The notes beneath the pieces are model-generated. The model did not search any database. It was given only the letters and a program-made list of their open reading frames with translations, and was not told the origin of the DNA. Below, piece after piece: positions 56,039 through 64,000 of a stretch of 64,000 bases of DNA. The position numbers and the translations under genes were made by a program. The stretch lies in NCBI GenBank assembly GCA_025024175.1, contig QCXZ01000042.1:7333501-7397500 (forward strand). Direction: 5' to 3'. The stretch comes from Rhyzopertha dominica (Eukaryota; Arthropoda; Insecta; Coleoptera; Bostrichidae). The number at the start of each line of letters is the position of its first letter. The first letter of the stretch is position 1.

Positions 56039-56599
56039 CGCCGCTTCAAAAGAAGATAATGTAGTTAATGCTTTCCAGAAGCCAACGTAATTAGCAAAAA
56101 CTTCGTATTTCGAAAACTTTTTAAATAACACTTTTCTATAATTTTTTTATAATACCCTTAATATCATTACTTTACCACCTAAAGTACTGAACTAGTAAAA
56201 ATCCATGGATCCATGTAATAAATACATAATACAAACATAATTATAAAATAACCAACTACAGTGTTTAGACGGTTTAGTCTCTTTTTTAATATGTACATAG
56301 TAACTATTAGTGTCGACGCTGGGACGCGAATTTTCTCGTTCTCGTCTCGAAATTCGAGATTGAGAATGGCACATCCACATTTCGAAACCAGTTGAATGAA
56401 CCACAAAACATACAATAACATCACTGATATTCACTTAAAAGATACATACTTATACAAGATGATGAACTAAGGGTCGGAAAGGCTGTATCTTGAAACAACC
56501 CTCAAACTATCGCTTTGAATAAATGCAAAAAACCCTAAATTTGCCGATAAAATCTAGGTGAAAGATAGAATTTTTAGAATCTGAGTTTAATTACCTAAA
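56039..56599. other. no gene recognised
   Basis: Two overlapping minus frames (56179-56434) of ~80 codons without motif. Otherwise A/T-rich. Confidence 0.42.
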
Positions 56600-57030
56600 A
56601 CTTTCGCTACAACATTTGTTTTCTCTGGTTGCTATGGTAACGTCACTACAAAGCGAGGACGGCATATATTTTTTGTTTTGTAGGCAATTATTTAAGAAAG
56701 AGGGTGGAGACAACCCGAGGCAAATGTCATTTTTCATTTTGAAGTTCTCTTTGGATTAAAAAAAACTGAACATGATGACAAACTATGAACTTTACTATGA
56801 AGGTTATTATTTAAGAAAAAAGCTATGGTAAAACCTGAGAATGATAGTTTTTCTCCTTTTGAAGTCATTGTTAAAATAGTACGTTCATGACGCAAAATAA
56901 CAAATGAATTTCCTTCTTGAATTTTGAAGAAAAAGTAACAGGAGACAAGCTTTTCTCAATTTGTTTTGTAGGCTATTATTTAAAAAAAAAATTGTGGTAA
57001 CAGCCTGAAGTTTTCTCGTTTTGAAGTTAT
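56600..57030 (+). repeat. degenerate tandem repeat, 3-4 units
   Basis: AGG(C/T)(A/T)ATTATTTAA(G/A)AAA recurs at 56682, 56801 and 56970 (steps 119 and 169), each followed 50-90 bp later by a TTTTGAAGTT/TTTTGAAGTCATTG block. (G)CTATGGTAA(C) before or within the units gives the X-box-like GTTGCTATGGTAAC at 56628-56641. Non-coding. Confidence 0.6.
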
Positions 57031-58169
57031 TGCCAAAAAGTATACAAATAACACATAAATAACAGAGCAATTTATCTAATAATCTAATAATATTTCAAAC
57101 TTAACAAAATATTAATTTTTTTCATGGTTAACAATATAGTTCTAGTGGTTAAAATTAGATATCGTATTAATACCATGTTCAAGAGTTTTACCTGTTAGTT
57201 TGGTTTATGTAGGCTATGCTCTGTGACAATATAGACAAATGTCAATGCTTCAACGATATTCACTTATATGTTTAAAGCCAATCAGGGTAATAATTAATTG
57301 TGACAAAGGCTTGGCTATGACTTCAGCCACATCAGTTAAAATGTATCCGGTATTGCATCACTGACTATTTTAAAATACTTTGGGAATCACAGATGTCAAT
57401 TCCTGTGCCGTAGGAATAATGTCGATAACATTGAGTGTATTCTTCATTATTTATTAATTCTTCACTAAGTGAAACAATTTTTCTTATAAGGCTCGATAAA
57501 TTCCATTATTGTGTGGCGAGATCCACCTTTTCTTTATTATATTCTTTATAGTTTTCACTTTTGGGAAGTACGACTCAAAGCTCTTATAATTTCATTTATA
57601 TAATTTTGAAACATCATAGAATTTATTTATTTTGTTCCATGTAAAATCGCCCCGATTAATTTTATTTATTCTGATTTTTATATTATTTTTAGTAGGTACA
57701 TTGCCTCAGAAGGGGGCAATATCATTGTTTACATTTAGAGTTGATTTTCAGTTGTTATTATATGTTAAGTATGATCCAACATATCACTATCAATTATTTC
57801 TGTTTTATAATTTTTACATTTCGTGAATATGTAGGAATCTTATGGCGAATGTCTACCGGTGTGTCTCAATTGTAGAATCGATATCCCTAAAAAAATATAA
57901 ATAGCTTTAGCGTTTTTATTGTTATATAGGTTTTAATCAATTTTAAACACGTTAATATTTATATCACCACGTTATTTTACCCTTCTTAAAGCAAGTTTAG
58001 ACTTTCAGATAGTGTTACTATTGCACAACAAAATTCAAATGTTGTGTTTTCGCTATAATTTATATCAATACCTGTGCAGCCATCACTGTGCTACCTTTTT
58101 CGGTAACCCTTAAAGCGCTAACAAAAACCGAAAAAACTAGATATAAAGTTATATATAGCGATTCCTTAT
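57031..58169. other. no gene recognised
   Basis: A/T-rich; the frame 57632-57826 is hydrophobic by composition. Confidence 0.42.
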
Positions 58170-58530
58170 AAAAACCAACCTTTCAAATAGTAAATCCGGT
58201 CTGGCGATCTTTAAGGCAATTTAAGGGCCATTCGCAATAACTTTCAACGTTCAAGATATAAACTTTTCGCCCAGAATCGGCAATGCAATAGCCGTTTCGC
58301 AGCCCTTAAATTAGTAATCTAATTTAAAATTTGGGACTAAAGGAACGATTTATTAGTTGGAAAACGCCCTCTGACGGTGTTAATAATCGAGGACATAAAG
58401 AGCAATTTCCCCTTCATGGACGATTTCAATTTAAAACTTGATGAGCTCCAGAAGTGCGTAATTTTTCCCGGCGTAATGAACTGACCCACTTTTAGTGAGG
58501 CTCCCTCTGCGAAAGGGCTTTGAACTATAT
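58170..58530. promoter_or_regulatory. GC-enriched block, candidate regulatory DNA
   Basis: Richer in GC/CpG than its flanks (TTCGCCCAGAATCGGCAATG, TTTTTCCCGGCGTAATG). No open frame of note. Role inferred. Confidence 0.22.
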
Positions 58531-59394
58531 AACAAAACTGACGAGGTGTACATTTGAAGCCTACAAGGATCGAACAAATTATTAAAACATGTCGAAAGCA
58601 AATTTTTGTGTAATAGGTTAGTATTTGCTTTTAAACGATTGTTTTGTACAGGTTTTCATAAATTCTTTAACAAACCCATAGCATCTCAACTCCCTTTTTT
58701 AGAAAATAGCGTTACAGAAGAAACGAATTCCTTAAAATGATGGGTGTAATGTAAATCGATATTTGTTTATTATGAAAGTGAAACCTCCGCAGCGAGTACA
58801 TCTACTTATTTTTATTCCAGACCGACTGTAAATCAGCGCTGCAATGGCACTCACTGAAGAAGTATTTGTTACCGTTCCTGCCCCTTCTGTGTAAACACTT
58901 TATATAAATACAAACACGGAACTTTCATAGCACCGAGAATCCTTTTAAATTTTATGAAATGGTGTCGTTCACAAGCGTCTCCGTTTCGTTTTAGCCCGCA
59001 ATAGGAGCTCCTGACTTTTGTGTTTGAAAATATACTTAAGCTGTGTTCGGGCACTTAATTTAATGCAATTAATTCAGAAAAAAAATATGAAAAAATAACC
59101 AGGAATACACGATAAAGTATTGAGTAGTTATAATAAAAACCCGTGATGTTGGTGAATGGGAGTACCATAAAATATTAAGTAATGCAGCTATTATTAGAGA
59201 AAAGAAACCTTGTTATAATTACGGGCGAAGGTAAACCTTATACCTCATGTAAGTTATCCAAACTATTTAAATATACAGATATACATCACGCGCCTCAAAT
59301 ATATGTCAGATCCACCACGTCTAATGCTAGCTACAAAATTAATTATATTTGCACATAATTTTTGCAGGAGTCGTATAAAATACTAATAAAATCA
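58531..59394. other. no gene recognised
   Basis: A/T-rich; the minus frame 58869-59054 has no motif. Confidence 0.42.
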
Positions 59395-60225
59395 AATCCG
59401 CAAGATTTAAAAGGTATAACAGCCAACAGTATTTTGTCCAAAATACTCGCAAAAAATTTAGCTAAACAACCAGCAGTTCTTGTTCATAAGTTGAGATACT
59501 ACCTTAGGTACAATCAGATTTGAAGAAAGATATAGCTGTGAAAATGATATTCTACAAACAATGGATGGTAAGAATAGGCATATCTTATTAATACTAATAC
59601 AGCATTTGACTGATTGAAAAATGAAATTATCTGGGCTATTTTATACTATAGATACGGGTATTAGGTTGGAGAACAGTGCTTTAACGTTAACGATTGATTT
59701 CTTATTAAAAAAACAAATTGTTTCGGTTAGTGATTCAATTATCGATTCTAGTAGATCTTCTTCAACGAGTTCCACATGGTTTAGTTGTTGGACCCTTATC
59801 GTTTTCGATTTATAGCAGCGTAGAGAGCACTTGTTCTTGATAAATACTAATGAACCTAATATGCTACTATTTGGGAAACAAAGGGAGCTTTTAATAATAT
59901 AATTAGGTAATAATAATAAACATTCTAAATTGTGAAAATTTAGCTTTTAATTAAAAATTCGTGTAAATTGGGAGTAACAGTTCACACTAAAATTCTTTTC
60001 CGAGAACATAATATAATACTGTTGCTCCAGAAAAACTATATGAAGCTGAAAGTTATTTATTAAATAAGACATTTGCTAAACACTAATATGAAAAATATAT
60101 TATGCGATGCTCTGATATTATCAAATTTTAATTATTCTGATAACGATTACAGCCGATGTTTGGAAGGTTCACAGGTGAGAATTGTGCAAAGTGTTCAAAT
60201 AGTAAGAGAAGGGAACGCATCTCAC
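59395..60225 (+). pseudogene. LINE RT relic, fingers to C-terminus
   Basis: Reads in order on +, with frameshifts: DLKGITANSILSKILAKNLA (the RPIS.L...SKI.E block), FEERYSCENDILQTMDGKNR (the GFR...S...AL......G block), HILLILI..TAFD (motif A; the Asp is in FD), KKQIVSVSDSIIDS, RVPHGLVVGPLSFSIYSS (the GVPQGSVLGPLLF.IYIND block, 59,770-59,812), NEPNMLLFGKQRE (LN..KS..MLFG), LKIRVNWE, TLKFFSEN, and KYMKNILCDALILSNFNYSD NDYSRCLEG (the C-terminal ..LC.SL.LS..DY.D..Y..CL block). No FADD motif could be read. 5'-truncated, many breaks. Confidence 0.78.
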
Positions 60226-60333
60226 ACACATTAGTATTTATAAATTAGTTAATAAATTAATATAGGTACCTATATAATAAAATGACGTATACATTATTAT
60301 TGTATATTATGAACGAATTATGAAAGAAAATTT
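60226..60333. other. linker between LINE and mariner
   Basis: A/T-rich, no feature. Confidence 0.5.
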
Positions 60334-61613
60334 AGGATGTGTCAAGTTAACCAAAGGATAAGCATTAATATTATTTTATTTGAGGAATTCAGTTAGGAAT
60401 CGTGTTTAAAAGGTACATTATTGCGCGGAGATAATCCTAACGAAAGTAACATCTTTCGCAAGCTTTATCAAGTGAAGAGGCAAAAATGCTCTGCCGATAT
60501 AATTTTCAAGAGACTTGAATTAACTTTCAGAACAAACTAGCCACTACTGAAAAAGTCAAAAGAAAGAACAACAACAGGCCCTGACAGTGAAATTGGAATA
60601 TTGGAAATGATTGACGAAAATCCTCATATTAGTCAAAGGGTAGTCTCAAGAGCAACCGGTATTAGTGTGTCTTCAGTACACCGAATAAGTAAAGGCAATC
60701 AATTTCATCCGTATCACTTGCTACTGGTTTAGGCCTTAAAGGAGACAGATTACCTAAAAAAACTGGCTTTTTGTAATTTTTTCCGGGAACACCAAAATTT
60801 GAATGTGAGATTGTATGACAACATTTGCTTCTCAGATGAAGCAACTTTTTCTAATAATGGTGGAGTTAACATAACATGCATTATTATGCGCAAGAGGACA
60901 TTTTCAAACTATCTACTCGACGAATGTCTGGTGCGGAATCAAATTGTTGGGCCTTATTGTTTTTCGCGATAGTTTAAACGGCAATAGTTATCAAAATTTT
61001 TTAAGAAACATTTTACCGGTACTTCTTACAAAATGTAAATTTACAAGTAAGACAAGATCTATGGTTCCAACAAGATGGGGCACTTGCGCATTATCATAGA
61101 ATAGTGCGAAATCATCTTGCTTTGGTTTTGCCTAACCGATGGTTAGGGAGAGATTCAATTAATCCTTGGCCACCGAGAAGCCCGTACCTTACTCATTTGG
61201 ATTTTTTTCTGTGGGAAATGGTAAAAGGGCAAGTATACCAAACACCAATTTTGAAAGTGTAGAACATTTAGAAAATAAAATACGTGATGCATGTAGATTC
61301 ACCACTCCAGAAATGTTAATGTATGTTAAAAAAACGTTTTGGGCACGAATTAAAGCTTCTGAAAACAGCGGAGGGCGACATTTTGAGCATTTATTACATT
61401 ATTGTTATTGAATAAACATTATTCAAAAATAAAATTTGTTTTACAATACCGAATTTACTTAAAGCAAATGATTGAAGTTTATGTCAAAATTTACAGCCAC
61501 CTACGTTTTATATTTTTTAAGACGATGAACAATTATCAATGTTACCTCTGCAAATGTATTTTGGGTTGCATTTTTAATTTCGTCAGGGCCATTATCATTC
61601 GTGAAACATCCTG
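60334..61613 (+). mobile_element. nearly complete DD41D (rosa-like) mariner, 1.28 kb
   Basis: Left tip AGGATGTGTCAAGT and right tip, read in reverse, CAGGATGTTTCACG form short imperfect TIRs. TA stands before the left tip (60332-60333, within ttTA) and after the right (61614-61615), as expected for the superfamily. A single transposase gene fills the inside. The spacing of catalytic residues gives DD41D, the rosa group of insect mariners. The most complete element in the window, yet disabled by stops and shifts. Confidence 0.88.
60410..61411 (+). pseudogene. DD41D mariner transposase
   Basis: N-terminal part is worn (RGDNPNESNIFRKLYQVKRQ; EKVKRKNNNRP region). Then EIGILEMIDENPHISQRVVS, RATGISVSSVHRI (HTH), GNQFHPYHLLLV, KETDYLKKLAFCNFFREHQN, LNVRLYDNICFSDEATFSNN (first catalytic Asp, 60835-60837), HNMHYYAQE. 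Next VRQDLWFQQDGALAHYHRIV holds the second Asp at 61074-61076. LVLPNRWLGRDSINPWPPRS, PYLTHLDFFLWEMVKG follows, where the Asp of THLD lies 41 residues after the second. It continues TPEMLMYVKKTFWARIKASE, GGRHFEHLLHYCY and stop at 61,409-61,411. SPDLTP of relatives is SPYLTH here. At least three frameshifts and several stops between 60,540 and 60,980. Confidence 0.87.
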
Positions 61614-62240
61614 TATATGAATATAATAATATTATTCAGACAACGCTATAATGTAACTAAACTGTGTGTACCTGTGATGTATTTCCTTTTTATAAGAAAT
61701 TAAAGATGACCACTGCTTTAAATTAATACAACATTTTATTGACATCACATACATAAACAACAACAAACGTTCATTTCTTTTTTTAACTGCTTACTGGATA
61801 ATTAACAAAATGACACCTTAGGGTGTTGCCAGCCTATCAACAATTCCTAAAATTAAATATCTAAACAGCACAGTACCAGGTTGTTTATTATGCAGGAGCT
61901 CTTTCACAGAAAGCATATATAAAATTGCTACAAAAAGTGGTGAAAGGCCACTTAACGATTTCTGTTCATTGTGGCTACTTTCGGAATATTACTTACTGGC
62001 AGCATCTAAAACAACACATATGCTCCCAACTTAAATTGAACCATACTTATTAAATAAAAAACTGCAGCACTGCATACTTTAAGTGTTAACAGCCACCTAT
62101 CTGTTTTATCACGTCCTTTTAAAGAAGATTTATGTACTTCGCAACGTACAGAAGACCACTTACTCCCATCAGTGGCACAGTAAAACGCTGAACCGTCTCA
62201 TTCATCCCGTGATGTTTTTCTACACTTACATAAAACAAAA
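61614..62240. other. no gene recognised
   Basis: A/T-rich, nothing recognised. Confidence 0.42.
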
Positions 62241-62689
62241 CGATGTTAGCTGGGCATATTAAAGCGACATCTATTCTCTATGTAAAAACTTCACACAGCA
62301 AAGAGCTCGTTTAACCACAATACCAGACGGTTATTGCACCAACTACACACATTAGTTGCGCATTTTACCCATTCATTAGAACAACGCGGGAAGCCCAAAG
62401 TAAACACAAACAGACGTTTGAAAGGAGCTGAAACAAAGGGCTGCATGTAGGCAGTGGTACAACGGCGGCCATTGTCAAGTATAAAAAAGGAGCCGGTTGG
62501 AACGATGAAAAGGAACAAATGTCGAAGAAGTTTTGCCAACTGAGATTTCACAAAAAATCTTCACATACAACGCATTTTCGTACATTCCCCTACTTCACCA
62601 CAGAAAGTATATTTAACGCATATGAGTATTTTCACATTTTTTTTTTAAATAATATGTACTTTGAACAGTTTATTTAATGTAATTACTTC
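62241..62689. promoter_or_regulatory. weak promoter-like patch near 62440-62560
   Basis: AAGTATAAAAAAGGAGCC (TATA-like, 62,477) sits just after CAACGGCGGCCATTG, followed by an A-rich stretch with an ATG at 62,505. Too little to call a gene. The minus frame 62291-62551 has no domain. Confidence 0.2.
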
Positions 62690-62845
62690 AAATATTAACG
62701 ATGTTTTCAAAACCGAACAATTCCCGCGTAAAACAGCCTCTTGCGGTTACGTAGTCGTGAGACGTCATTGGTCATATATGTCAATTTCGACATTGATGTT
62801 GTCGGGGTAAATGCAGTTCTAACAGTTTCAAAATCCCAACAATTT
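62690..62845 (+). repeat. dispersed repeat, copy B
   Basis: Second copy of the repeat at 36612-36760: CTTCAAATATTAA, CAGCCTCTTGCGGTT, TAGTCGTGAGACGTCATT, GTCAATTTCGAC. More CpG remains here than in copy A, so this copy may be younger. Confidence 0.65.
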
Positions 62846-63599
62846 GTGTAACATTTACTCATATTGTAGTGCAAAATAGGTATACTTGTTTGATAACAAA
62901 ATCACATTACAACAGTTTTTCAAAAATCAAATACCGCGACCCAGAAAACATTGCGTTTGGATTCATTCCTAGCTTTCCGTGTAACTGTAAGTTCCCTTGA
63001 TGTTTTTACACATGGAAAACGAACAAGCATAAATATAATATGTTTATATTAAAAATTAGTCCGTCTTTTTTTAAATACCAGCATCCAAGAAATAGTAATT
63101 CCGAAACGAATGCCCTTTTATGCACCACATGTATGATTTATTATACAACGAATTTATGAGTACTGCAAATTGTTTGTGTGCAAGCCTTTTTTAGCATGGT
63201 AGCAACATTCGTTGCTGTTCCCCATCATCTATCAGGATTACTAACATAAGCCGACTTAAGGCGCCATATGCTTCTGGATTTTTTTCTCTCCAGCGACGTA
63301 AGTATGGCATACTCGGATTAACGAAACGGTTTTGTACGCGTGGTTGATCTGTGAGGCAACTGACGACATAGCAATTGCGTTAAAGCCCTAATTCGATTTA
63401 TAAAATAAACACTGTGTGTACGGATTAAATAGGTTGGTATTATGACTGTAGTAATATTAAGGTAAATAATATACGCATTTAGGTATTTGAAGAAACTAAA
63501 TGTGCCTACTCTAAAATTTAACTATATCTAATAATTTACAAAAACAAAAACAGTGCAGAATATACTTCAATTAGTTTTTCGGTCAAATGTACAAGACGC
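62846..63599. other. no gene recognised
   Basis: 63,190-63,370 is slightly GC-richer (AAGCCGACTTAAGGCGCC, CTCCAGCGACGTAAG). Otherwise A/T-rich. Confidence 0.42.
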
Positions 63600-64000
63600 A
63601 TAAGCTTTAAAAAAATTGTTGGCTGGTTCGCTTTTTAATTTAGATGATAAGATTATAGATTTTATTGAGTTATGGTGAAACGATCTTTGTAATAATGCAA
63701 TCGAATATTTGGCAGGGTTCTCTAAAACGGGTGCTTATATCAGAGTTTTATCGGAACTGATTGAAAAAATACGAGAAGTTAATAAAATTCGAGAAGTAGG
63801 CGTTAAAACCGAAATGCTTTCAGATACCACCCTAATGCAGACAATGTAACTAAGCAATTTTTGAAGATATGTGATGAAATTCCTTTAATCAACACACAAA
63901 ACGTATACAACCATTTTGTGTTTCATGAGGATGCCTCTTCTATTGCCTGGAAGGGCAAGAATAGTATACGAGAATGTAGTACCTACAATATAAATGGAAG
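63600..64000 (+). other. unrecognised coding-like sequence running off the window
   Basis: From 63,609 one frame reads NLDDKIIDFIELW(stop)NDLCNN, AIEYLAGFSKTGAYIRVLSE, LIEKIREVNKIREVGVKTEM. From about 63,845 another continues VTKQFLKICDEIPLINTQNV, YNHFVFHEDASSIAWKGKNS, IRECSTYNINGR to the edge. The amino-acid usage looks like real protein with one stop and one frameshift, more consistent with a transposon or other mobile ORF relic than with chance. I cannot name the family. Confidence 0.33.

Overview
This looks like intergenic DNA from an animal, most likely an insect. It is strongly A/T-rich, carries scattered ambiguous bases (n), and has no recognisable host exon, tRNA or rRNA. The transposon families present are those that crowd arthropod genomes: mariner/Tc1 relatives including DD41D and DD37E types, jockey-like LINEs with (TTA)n tails, Penelope-like elements, a THAP-bearing P-like element, a Transib-type terminus pair, PIF/Harbinger, pogo/Tigger and a Crypton-type recombinase fragment. 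The order or species cannot be told from the sequence. No protein-coding gene here looks intact.

Layout. 1-460: a pogo/Tigger transposase remnant fused to LINE reverse transcriptase (RT) debris. 0.5-6 kb: mostly unassignable, with a CpG-rich block near 5 kb. 6.2-7.4 kb: a 5'-truncated jockey-like LINE with its tail. 8.2-12.1 kb: a palindromic MITE, two direct copies of a dispersed repeat (R1, R2), a mariner and a Tc1 fragment. 13-18.3 kb: a second LINE and pieces of three transposase genes. 18-31 kb: sparse, holding one mariner, one Tc1 piece, a 233-bp repeat doublet and several CpG-rich blocks. 31.6-34.1 kb: a LINE split by a large palindromic Tc1 dimer. 34.9-35.6 kb: a satellite-like array carrying heat-shock-element motifs. 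36-41.5 kb: a hammerhead-like hairpin and a P-like element. 43-47 kb: a Crypton fragment, LINE pieces, and a DD37E mariner interrupted first by an inverted-repeat hairpin and then by a Penelope C-terminus. 48-54 kb: a deletion derivative of the P-like element, a LINE tail, a Penelope RT broken by a long-TIR foldback element, and a SINE. 54.2-56.0 kb: a Transib-type element with 5-bp CGCCG target duplications. 59.4-61.6 kb: another LINE and an almost full-length DD41D mariner.

Between the transposons are about a dozen 200-500 bp blocks that are richer in CpG and in homeodomain-, forkhead- or nuclear-receptor-like sites than their surroundings. Their composition fits conserved regulatory DNA in a gene desert, but that is inference from composition and motifs only.

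The strongest unusual signals are: the 1.66-kb head-to-head Tc1 palindrome inside a LINE, whose two arms share one internal transposase deletion; the HSE-bearing tandem array; the Transib-type terminus pair with a matching target duplication; the P-like element with an intact THAP intron and its 357-bp derivative; and a set of hammerhead-ribozyme-like cores, some tied to Penelope sequences.
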